Source of the DNA: Flavobacteriaceae bacterium
Lineage (GTDB): Bacteria > Bacteroidota > Bacteroidia > Flavobacteriales > Flavobacteriaceae
Direction of reading: 5' to 3'
Length of the DNA: 9,031 nucleotides
NCBI GenBank assembly: GCA_002702405.1
Contig: NZZH01000036.1
Location: 21,669-30,699 of the forward strand
The position numbers and the translations under genes are program-made. This document shows, piece after piece, positions 1 to 5,701 of the stretch. The notes beneath the pieces were generated by a model that did not search any database, had not been told where the DNA came from, and saw only the letters and a list, made by a program, of their open reading frames with translations. Within the stretch, counting starts at the first letter, position 1; each line of letters starts with the position of its first letter.

Positions 1-338
1 TTGAAAAACATCCTGAAAGTTATGATGAAACTGCAAAAAATCTAGGAGCAAGCACATTTAAATTATTTCAAAAGTTACATTTTCCAATAAACAAATTTGC
101 TCTTCTTGTGGCATTTATATTAACATTTATAGATGTCATGAAAGAATTACCTATAACTTTAATTTTAAGACCATTTAATTTTGACACTCTTGCAACTCAA
201 ACCTATGAATATGCAATTGAGGAGATGATTCCTAAATCTTCAATTTATTCACTCACAATTATTGTGATCGGATCGATTTTGTTAATACTTTTGAAAAAAT
301 TTATTAGTAGAGAATTTTATGTATCTGGAAGTAAATAA
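1..338 (+). CDS. fbpB: Ferric-iron ABC transporter permease, FbpB/SfuB/FutB type (3' end only)
   Basis: The gene is cut by the window start; the frame begins at base 3 and gives the last 111 residues. FbpB-family proteins form the inner-membrane channel of Fe(III) ABC importers. Near the visible N-terminus is the EAA loop that docks onto the ATPase (DETAKNLGASTFKLFQKLHFP pattern, with the conserved G ahead of the closing P). It is followed by a hydrophobic segment and the family-typical stretch KELPITLILRPFNFDTLA, a close match to the KE(F/L)P-TL-LRPF-FDTLA signature of iron permeases, and then a last membrane helix (SIYSLTIIVIGSILLILL) with a basic tail. The ATPase gene starts 20 bp before this stop, so the two are co-transcribed. 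Substrate specificity (Fe3+) is inferred from family resemblance; the binding protein and the rest of the permease lie outside the window. Confidence 0.9.
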   Translation, partial: EKHPESYDETAKNLGASTFKLFQKLHFPINKFALLVAFILTFIDVMKELPITLILRPFNFDTLATQTYEYAIEEMIPKSSIYSLTIIVIGSILLILLKKFISREFYVSGSK

Positions 339-1281
339 TCTAGTCAAGTATTATAAAAAGGAAAATTTAATTATAAAAAAATTAAACTTTTCGGTAAAAA
401 AGGGTGAAATCATTTCTTTTTTAGGTGAAAGTGGATCAGGCAAAACGACATTTTTAAAATGTCTTGCTGGACTAGAAATGATTAATTCTGGATCTGTCAA
501 ACTAAATGGTAAAATACTTAATGGGAAAAATCAGTTTGTCACTCCACAGAAAAGGAATATTGGATTTGTTTTTCAAGACTATCCATTGTTTCCTCATCTT
601 AATTTAAAAGACAATATTCTATTTAACTTAAATAGTATTAATACTAAAAAGTTAGATTATATACTTAGTCTTTCAGGTTTAGAGAGTTTAATTGATAGAT
701 TTCCTCATGAATTGTCAGGAGGGGAACAACAAAGAGCATGTGTTGCCAGAGCACTTATACGTGAACCAGATCTACTATTACTCGATGAGCCTTTCAGTAA
801 TTTAGATTCAGAAATTAAAGAATCCATGCGAGAGGAAATACATAGGATTCTCAAAGAAACAAATACAACTACTATACTTGTAACGCATGATATTAATGAT
901 GCTTTAAATATTGCTGACAGAATATTAATTTTTAAGGCGGGTATATTACAACAGTATGATGATCCCATCAACATGTATTGTGAACCAGTTAATTGTTATT
1001 GTGCTAAAATTCTGGGAGATTTAAATAAAATTTTAACCAATGGAGATGTTCATTATTTAAGACCTGAAAATTTTAATATAGTTAAAAAATCAAAGTATGA
1101 AGTTTTAGTAGAAAAATGTTTCTTTCAAGGAAAGGAATACAAAATAAAAGGTTCATGCGATGGTGAAAAATGGACCTTTTTCTCCTCAAAACCACTAAAT
1201 ATCAATCAAAAAATATTTATTGATTATAAAAAAGAAGATCTTATTTATTTTGATTCTTTATGTAGAAATTTTTTTGAATAG
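319..1281 (+). CDS. fbpC: Ferric-iron ABC transporter ATP-binding protein, FbpC type
   Basis: This is the 320-residue ATPase that powers the Fe(III) importer whose permease lies just upstream. All nucleotide-binding elements are present: Walker A GESGSGKT at residues 36-43, Q-loop Q86 (FVFQDYPLFPHL), ABC signature LSGGEQQ at 132-138, Walker B LLLLDEP at 152-158 with the catalytic Glu157, D-loop SNLD at 160-163 and H-loop His190. About 80 residues follow the nucleotide domain and carry the RPEN motif typical of the C-terminal TOBE-like regulatory domain of the FbpC/PotA/MalK group. It is somewhat shorter than the usual 340-350 residues. ATG 319 is chosen because it lies inside the 3' end of the permease gene (20-bp overlap), which implies translational coupling. 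An iron substrate rather than spermidine or another solute is inferred mainly from the partner permease. Confidence 0.93.
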   Translation: MYLEVNNLVKYYKKENLIIKKLNFSVKKGEIISFLGESGSGKTTFLKCLAGLEMINSGSVKLNGKILNGKNQFVTPQKRNIGFVFQDYPLFPHLNLKDNILFNLNSINTKKLDYILSLSGLESLIDRFPHELSGGEQQRACVARALIREPDLLLLDEPFSNLDSEIKESMREEIHRILKETNTTTILVTHDINDALNIADRILIFKAGILQQYDDPINMYCEPVNCYCAKILGDLNKILTNGDVHYLRPENFNIVKKSKYEVLVEKCFFQGKEYKIKGSCDGEKWTFFSSKPLNINQKIFIDYKKEDLIYFDSLCRNFFE

Positions 1282-1334
1282 AAAAAGCATTACTAAGTCA
1301 AATTTTAAAAAAGAAAAGATCAGCGAAAGTCTTA

Positions 1335-1351
1335 ACCTTTTCTATAAAGGT
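1335..1351. terminator. Possible weak bidirectional hairpin between convergent genes
   Basis: ACCTTT (1335-1340) and AAAGGT (1346-1351) form a 6-bp inverted repeat around a 5-base loop. A further 5-bp outer pairing is possible between GATCA (1319-1323) and TGATC (1372-1376). The hairpin lies in the 103-bp gap between the convergent 3' ends of fbpC and the minus-strand cysteine-rich gene, where a shared terminator would be expected. Neither side has a good U-tract and the stem is short, so this is only a candidate. Confidence 0.3.
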
Positions 1352-1384
1352 AAAAGATTTAGGAAAATAATTGATCAATCTTTG

Positions 1385-1615
1385 TTAGGACCAAGAAAAA
1401 CACAAAAGACCCTCAGAAGCAAAACTAGGGTTGGGGCACTTTGATGTACTGTATTTTTCACAATTAAGACAGTTAGATAATTTAGAGATTGATCTTTTTA
1501 AACTATGATCTGAACAAACGTTATCAAGATCAACATCAATATCATGTTTACTGCATCTGAAAGAAGCACTTAAGTTTTCACAATTTATACAAACAGAACC
1601 TGATTCAATACTCAT
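1385..1615 (-). CDS. Small cysteine-rich, probably metal-binding protein of unknown function
   Basis: This 76-residue minus-strand protein has eight cysteines (9, 12, 21, 34, 49, 52, 60, 72) and two CxxH-type histidines (24, 37). Two segments are clearly related: CINCENLSASFRC at 9-21 and CLNCEKYSTSKC at 49-60, an internal duplication of a CxNCExxSxSxxC unit. The pattern suggests two zinc-ribbon-like knuckles or another metal site. There is no signal peptide or membrane segment, so it should be cytoplasmic. ATG at 1613-1615 is the only plausible start, because an in-frame stop lies just upstream (1622-1624). The gene is convergent to fbpC and divergent from hemA. Ordered cysteine spacing and a repeat at protein level argue strongly against a random reading frame. 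I do not recognise the family; a role in iron or haem homeostasis is a guess from position only. Confidence 0.72.
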   Translation of the reverse strand: MSIESGSVCINCENLSASFRCSKHDIDVDLDNVCSDHSLKRSISKLSNCLNCEKYSTSKCPNPSFASEGLLCFSWS

Positions 1616-1651
1616 ATTTATTTAATTTTTAATCAAAATTAGCTCAATAAG

Positions 1652-1663
1652 TGTTTAGAAACA
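1652..1663. repeat. Inverted repeat TGTTT-AG-AAACA upstream of hemA
   Basis: This is a perfect 5-bp inverted repeat with a 2-base spacer, lying 37 bp upstream of the cysteine-rich gene's start and about 136 bp before hemA. Its right part, TTTAGAAACA (1654-1663), recurs exactly at 1751-1760. A position between two divergent genes fits an operator half-site arrangement, but the sequence is short and AT-rich, so chance is possible. Confidence 0.35.
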
Positions 1664-1689
1664 ATATAAATTACTTGCTCACGCTTAAT

Positions 1690-1709
1690 TTACTAGTTTA
1701 AACTATTAA
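1690..1709. promoter_or_regulatory. 20-bp imperfect palindrome, candidate operator
   Basis: TTACTAGTTTAAACTATTAA reads as its own complement at 9 of 10 base pairs; the central 12 bases (1694-1705, TAGTTTAAACTA) are perfectly palindromic. It lies in the middle of the divergent control region, about 90 bp before the hemA start and 75 bp from the cysteine-rich gene's start. The symmetry and size are typical of a dimeric repressor or activator site. No specific regulator can be named from the sequence. Confidence 0.35.
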
Positions 1710-1718
1710 TGTTTTAAA

Positions 1719-1728
1719 TATCATGATA
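1719..1728. repeat. Short perfect palindrome TATCATGATA
   Basis: This 10-bp perfect palindrome lies 71 bp before the hemA start and 9 bp downstream of the larger 20-bp palindrome. It may be part of the same operator cluster. A chance origin in AT-rich DNA is quite possible. Confidence 0.25.
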
Positions 1729-1750
1729 AAAAATATATTAATTATTATTA

Positions 1751-1760
1751 TTTAGAAACA
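1751..1760 (+). repeat. Second copy of the TTTAGAAACA direct repeat
   Basis: This is an exact copy of bases 1654-1663, 97 bp further on and 38 bp before the hemA start codon. The two copies flank the central palindromes. The left-hand TG of the first copy's inverted repeat is not conserved here, so only one half of the symmetric site is repeated. Confidence 0.3.
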
Positions 1761-1798
1761 GGAATAAGATTTATTTTTACCAAAAACCTCTATATACT

Positions 1799-3070
1799 TT
1801 GATAGGACTTATTAGTATTAATTATAAAATCTCTCCAGTTGAGGTAAGAGAAAAATTCTATTTTCAGGATAAAGAAAAAATAGATTTTTATGAATTTGTG
1901 TCAAAGCAATTTCCTATTGATGGTATAGTTATTCTATCTACTTGTAATAGAACTGAAATTTACTATGAGTATGAAAATCATTTAGGTCAAGAAAAAAGAA
2001 TATTTCATGTGATTATGAAATGTTTAGTAGAATATAAACAGTATTCAGAGGGACTATCTCCATATGCAATTAAAAAAACTGGATCAATTGATATTTCCAA
2101 GCATTTATTTAGATTAATATCTGGATTAGAATCTATGGTTGTTGGAGAATTTCAAATAGTTGATCAGTTAAAGGAAGCTTTTTATTTTTCTAAAAAGAAA
2201 AAGATTCTAGGACCAATACTTAGTCGAATATTTCAAAAATCTTTTGAAACAGGGAAGGATGTCAGATCAAATACCAAAATTTCTGAAGGAGCCGTGTCAG
2301 TCAGCTATGCAGCAGTTGAAATTATTTCAAAAAAATATGATATAAAAAAATCATCTATACTATGTGTAGGCACAGGAGAAACATCAAAGCTTTCAATTAA
2401 GCACCTTTTAAAGAAAAAAATTAAAAATATTGTATTAACAAATAGGACTGATAAAAAAGCTGAAAGCTTTGCTAATTCTTATGATTTAGATTTTGTTTCG
2501 TTTAAAAATTATAAGAAGTATTTTTCAAAAATTGATATCGCAATTTTTTCAACTTCTTCATCATCTCCTCTGATTTCATTTTCTGAAGTTTCTGATTTGA
2601 TGAAAAAAAGGAAAAACAAAAAGCTTCTTCTTGTAGATTTATCTATTCCTCGAAATATTGAAGGCAATATTTCCTCAATTTCAGGAGTTGATCTGGTAAG
2701 TATAGATGGATTAAAGGACCTTGTAAATAAAAATTACAAAAAGAGAAAATCTGAAATTGAAAAAGCTAAAAAAATAATTGATAATCATATTTCAGATTTT
2801 GATAGTTGGATCAGTTCAAGGCAACTTAGAACATCAATTCTGTCAATTAAAAAGCAAGTAAAAAAATTAATTGAAATTAATTCTTATCCAAAAAAAACTA
2901 ATGGGATTGCTATTTCAAATAATGGTAAAAGCACAAAAGAGAAATCAAATTTTGATAAAATTCACAGCAAACTTTCCGATCATTTAGTAAGACGAATACG
3001 AATTGCAAGCAACGATGGGAAAGACAAAAACGCTTTGAATATAATTAAGAAAATTTTTGATGAAAATTGA
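1799..3070 (+). CDS. hemA: Glutamyl-tRNA reductase (HemA)
   Basis: HemA catalyses NADPH-dependent reduction of glutamyl-tRNA(Glu) to glutamate-1-semialdehyde, the first committed step of C5-pathway tetrapyrrole synthesis. The 423 residues have the usual three-part layout. The N-terminal catalytic domain carries STCNRTE with nucleophile Cys49, and His102 in the HLFRLISGLESMVVGE motif. The NADPH domain is marked by GTGE at 191-194. A helical C-terminal dimerisation region runs from about residue 320. The start is a TTG: the frame is open upstream to a stop at 1739-1741 without any ATG or GTG, and the protein from TTG (MIGLISINYKISP) lines up in length with the E. coli N-terminus MTLLALGINHKTAP. 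No Shine-Dalgarno precedes it. It is the first gene of the hem operon, and hemC overlaps its end by 11 bp. No hemX-like gene sits between hemA and hemC, unlike in Bacillus. Confidence 0.97.
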   Translation: MIGLISINYKISPVEVREKFYFQDKEKIDFYEFVSKQFPIDGIVILSTCNRTEIYYEYENHLGQEKRIFHVIMKCLVEYKQYSEGLSPYAIKKTGSIDISKHLFRLISGLESMVVGEFQIVDQLKEAFYFSKKKKILGPILSRIFQKSFETGKDVRSNTKISEGAVSVSYAAVEIISKKYDIKKSSILCVGTGETSKLSIKHLLKKKIKNIVLTNRTDKKAESFANSYDLDFVSFKNYKKYFSKIDIAIFSTSSSSPLISFSEVSDLMKKRKNKKLLLVDLSIPRNIEGNISSISGVDLVSIDGLKDLVNKNYKKRKSEIEKAKKIIDNHISDFDSWISSRQLRTSILSIKKQVKKLIEINSYPKKTNGIAISNNGKSTKEKSNFDKIHSKLSDHLVRRIRIASNDGKDKNALNIIKKIFDEN

Positions 3071-3980
3071 TGAGATAATTATTGGGACGAGAGTCAGTAA
3101 GCTTGCTCTTTTTCAATCAAATCTTGTTTTGAATCAATTGAAAAAATCTTTTCCAAAAATACTTTTTAAGCTAAAAGAGATAAAAACAAAGGGAGATATC
3201 CTTTTAAATCAAAATATAGAATCTTCAATAGAAAAGGGTTTTTTTGTCAGAGAAATTCAAAAAAAGCTGTTGGACAAAGAAATTGATATTGCTGTTCATA
3301 GCATGAAAGATTTGCCAGTTGAGAAAATAAAAGGACTTCAGATTTCTGCAATTTTAAAAAGAGGTAATCATAGAGATGCTTTCTTAAGTAAAGATGGAAT
3401 ATCCATTTATGAGATGTCCCATTTATCAACTGTTGCTACTTCCTCAAACAGGAGAAAATCTCAACTGCTCAGAATAAATCCTGAAATCAATGTCATTAGC
3501 ATTCGTGGGAATATTGATACAAGAATTTCTAAAATGAAAAAAGGATATTGCGATGGTTTAGTTCTTGCTGGAGCCGGTATAGAAAGATTAAGTTTAAATA
3601 AAGAGATTACTAATTATTTTAATTCGAAGGAAATGTTATGTGCTCCAGCCCAGGGAGCTATTGCGGTTGAGATAAGAGATGACAATGAACTTAATCAAAT
3701 GACTTCATCACTTAATGATCAAACAACAAGTATTTGTGTAAATCAAGAAAGAGAGTTTTTAAAGTATTTAAAAGGCGGCTGTACTGCTCCTATTGGGGCC
3801 TATGCTGAAATAAAAAATAACTCAATGATACTAAAAGGAATAGTTTCCTCTTTGGATGGCAAAGAATCAATAACGGATCAAATTAAGATAAGCTATAATG
3901 AATCTAATAATTTGGGAGTTCAACTCGCTAAAAGTATTTTAAATAAAGGAGGGGAACAGATATTATCAAAAATCAGATAG
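3060..3980 (+). CDS. hemC: Porphobilinogen deaminase / hydroxymethylbilane synthase (HemC)
   Basis: HemC joins four porphobilinogen molecules into the linear tetrapyrrole hydroxymethylbilane on a covalently bound dipyrromethane cofactor. The 306-residue product has the family's usual length. The cofactor is attached to Cys241 in GGCTAPIGAY, equivalent to E. coli Cys242. The catalytic aspartate is Asp84 in AVHSMKDLP, the same number as in E. coli. Arg11 and Ser13 lie in the N-terminal GTRVSKLAL motif, which corresponds to the usual (A/G)TR-S-LAL. ATG 3060 is preferred over the TTG one codon earlier because it gives the normal N-terminus. It lies inside the 3' end of hemA (11-bp overlap) and hemD follows after 10 bp. 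Confidence 0.97.
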   Translation: MKIDEIIIGTRVSKLALFQSNLVLNQLKKSFPKILFKLKEIKTKGDILLNQNIESSIEKGFFVREIQKKLLDKEIDIAVHSMKDLPVEKIKGLQISAILKRGNHRDAFLSKDGISIYEMSHLSTVATSSNRRKSQLLRINPEINVISIRGNIDTRISKMKKGYCDGLVLAGAGIERLSLNKEITNYFNSKEMLCAPAQGAIAVEIRDDNELNQMTSSLNDQTTSICVNQEREFLKYLKGGCTAPIGAYAEIKNNSMILKGIVSSLDGKESITDQIKISYNESNNLGVQLAKSILNKGGEQILSKIR

Positions 3981-3990
3981 TTAATACACT

Positions 3991-4740
3991 ATGGGTGTTA
4001 AAGATGAAATAATAATTTTGACCAATGAGTTTCTATCCGATGGATTTAACTCACTTAAAGAGAAGGGTATCAAAACTTTTCATTCTCCTATGATAAAAAC
4101 CTATATGAGGATAGATGATGAATCATTAAATATCCATGAGCATGATTTTGTTATTTTCACCTCAAAAAATGGAGTAAAGTATTTTTTTCAAAATAATTTT
4201 ATCAAAAAACAAAACCCTGAAAATATTAAAGCTATAAGTATTGGTTCAAAAACCGAGAATCTTATAAATGAATATAAGGTTGAAAATGTCTATACAGCAA
4301 AGAAAAACTATTCAGATAAACTTTCAATTGAATTAAAGAAAACAGGTATAATAAATTCCAAAAAGGTTTTATTGGTTCAAGGTAATCTTGCGAAAAATAA
4401 ATTGTCGGAAAATCTTAAAAAGTTTTGTTATTTAACGAAATTTGTTGCCTATAATACTGAAATTATAAAGCAAAAAAATAAACAATTAGAAAAACTATTG
4501 AATATAGATAATACATTTACTGTTTTTACTAGCCCTTCTTGTTTTGAATCATTTATAAATTTGTATGATCCAAATAAAACAAATATTATTAGCATTGGAG
4601 ATTCTACTTCTTCATACATTAAAAGCGTTGGTTATACTCCACTTATTACCTCTAAAATGCAAACGTATGAAGGAATATCTAATTCGATAATTTCATATTT
4701 TAAAAATATTAATGATGACATATCCAAAAACAAGGCTTAG
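3991..4740 (+). CDS. hemD: Uroporphyrinogen-III synthase (HemD)
   Basis: HemD closes hydroxymethylbilane while inverting ring D, giving uroporphyrinogen III. The family is poorly conserved in sequence, and assignment here rests on a few marks plus position. FTSKNGV at 56-62 fits the usual (F/W)TS-NGV segment of domain 1. VAYNTE around Tyr154 contains the Y-T pair with the conserved tyrosine implicated in catalysis. FTSPS at 179-183 fits the second-domain FTS(S/P) motif. The length, 249 residues, is typical. The gene sits directly after hemC, the step before it in the pathway, and its last 29 bases overlap hemB, suggesting coupled translation. No Shine-Dalgarno lies at a useful distance. Confidence 0.93.
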   Translation: MGVKDEIIILTNEFLSDGFNSLKEKGIKTFHSPMIKTYMRIDDESLNIHEHDFVIFTSKNGVKYFFQNNFIKKQNPENIKAISIGSKTENLINEYKVENVYTAKKNYSDKLSIELKKTGIINSKKVLLVQGNLAKNKLSENLKKFCYLTKFVAYNTEIIKQKNKQLEKLLNIDNTFTVFTSPSCFESFINLYDPNKTNIISIGDSTSSYIKSVGYTPLITSKMQTYEGISNSIISYFKNINDDISKNKA

Positions 4741-5686
4741 GAGATTAAGATATAACAAAAAGATCAGGGATTTAGTTCAGGAAACAAGATTAAATTCAAA
4801 TGATTTGATTTATCCAATTTTTGTCTGTGATGGAGAAAATATTAAAAAGGAAATTAAAACATTACCTGGTCAATATCAGTTGTCGATTGATAACGTTTTA
4901 AATTTATGCGATCAAATTGTAAAAAAAAGGATTGGAGGTATAATTTTATTTGGTATACCCTCTAAAAAAGATGACGATGGAATGGTATCTCATGATGATA
5001 ATGGCATAGTCCAAAGAGCAATAAAAGAAATTAAAAAGAAAAAGTATGATATTTTAATTATTGCAGACTTGTGTCATTGTCAGTATACATCTCATGGACA
5101 CTGTGGAACGATCGTTGACGGTGATGTAGATAATGACTTAACATTAAAGAACCTAGGAATTCAAGCCCTCTCACTTGTTAAAGCTGGTGCTGATGTTATT
5201 GCCCCATCAGATATGATGGACGGGAGAGTTGGATATATCAGAGAGGTTTTGGATAACGATGGACACATTAAAATTCCAATTTTTTCCTATTCGGTTAAGT
5301 ATGCATCATCATTTTATGGTCCCTTTAGAGAAGCTGCAAAGATTAAATCTAATTTTGGAGACAGGAAAACTCATCAGATGAATTATAATAATTCTGATGA
5401 AGCTTTAAGAGAAGTTGAAATGGATATTAAAGAGGGGGTTGATGTAATAATTGTTAAACCCGCAATGTCTTATCTTGATATTATTTCAAGAATAAAGTCA
5501 TCATATAATATTCCTATAATTGCCTATAATGTTAGTGGTGAATATGCAATGGTTAAATCAGCATCTAAAAACAAATTAATAAGTTCACCTGACATTATAA
5601 TTGAAATTTTATCCTCCATGAAAAGAGCTGGAGCTAATTCTATAATTACATATCATGCAATTGAAATTGCTGAACTTTTGAATTAA
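4712..5686 (+). CDS. hemB: Delta-aminolevulinic acid dehydratase / porphobilinogen synthase (HemB), zinc type
   Basis: HemB condenses two 5-aminolevulinate molecules to porphobilinogen. The 324-residue protein has the active-site zinc motif DLCHCQYTSHGHCG, with cysteines at 121, 123 and 131 equivalent to E. coli 120/122/130; magnesium-type enzymes replace this with DVALDPY and lack the cysteines. Both Schiff-base lysines are present: Lys196 in YSVKYASSFYGPF and Lys249 in VIIVKPAMSYLD. Two adjacent ATG codons (4712 and 4715) could start translation. The second makes the N-terminus line up without gaps with E. coli MTDLIQRPRRLR and gives the cysteines and first lysine exactly E. coli numbering, so it may be the true start. 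The gene overlaps the end of hemD by 26-29 bp, and hemL follows after 15 bp. Confidence 0.97.
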   Translation: MMTYPKTRLRRLRYNKKIRDLVQETRLNSNDLIYPIFVCDGENIKKEIKTLPGQYQLSIDNVLNLCDQIVKKRIGGIILFGIPSKKDDDGMVSHDDNGIVQRAIKEIKKKKYDILIIADLCHCQYTSHGHCGTIVDGDVDNDLTLKNLGIQALSLVKAGADVIAPSDMMDGRVGYIREVLDNDGHIKIPIFSYSVKYASSFYGPFREAAKIKSNFGDRKTHQMNYNNSDEALREVEMDIKEGVDVIIVKPAMSYLDIISRIKSSYNIPIIAYNVSGEYAMVKSASKNKLISSPDIIIEILSSMKRAGANSIITYHAIEIAELLN

Positions 5687-5701
5687 AAGTATTTAATTAC
5701 T

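Larger units (their letters stand above)
1616..1798. promoter_or_regulatory. Divergent intergenic control region for hemA operon and the cysteine-rich gene
   Basis: This 183-bp, very AT-rich stretch separates two divergently oriented starts and is the longest non-coding segment in the window. It must hold the promoters of both the hem operon and the minus-strand gene. I could not identify a convincing sigma-70 (TTGACA/TATAAT) or Bacteroidota-style (TTTG/TAnnTTTG) pair with correct spacing for either. It does contain several short palindromes and a 10-bp direct repeat, listed separately, which could be operators. No riboswitch-like structured leader is evident. Confidence 0.6.

Noticed and set aside
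717..724. AGGAGGGG inside fbpC
   Set aside because: This is the coding sequence of the invariant ABC signature (SGGEQQ), not an initiation site.
705..974. Minus-strand reading frame of 89 codons within fbpC
   Set aside because: It is antisense to the ABC signature and Walker B region; the low-information, serine-rich translation is a shadow of the real gene. Similar antisense frames within hemC, hemL and hemE were dismissed for the same reason.
1220..1444. Plus-strand 74-codon reading frame overlapping the end of fbpC and the cysteine-rich gene
   Set aside because: It is lysine/isoleucine-rich low-complexity translation, has no motif, and covers the 3' ends of two better supported genes.
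1616..1798. Possible tRNA, riboswitch or small RNA in the hemA leader
   Set aside because: No cloverleaf, no conserved riboswitch core and no GC-rich stems are visible; only short AT-rich palindromes.
1791..1801. TATATACTTTG, resembling a Bacteroidota -7 element TAnnTTTG
   Set aside because: The spacing inside the motif is off by one, it overlaps the hemA start codon so transcription would begin within the gene, and no TTG-type -33 element lies upstream.
3945..3954. AAAGGAGGGG near the end of hemC, upstream of hemD
   Set aside because: It is 36 bases before the hemD ATG, too far to serve as its ribosome binding site, and no start codon lies closer. It encodes Lys-Gly-Gly-Glu of HemC.
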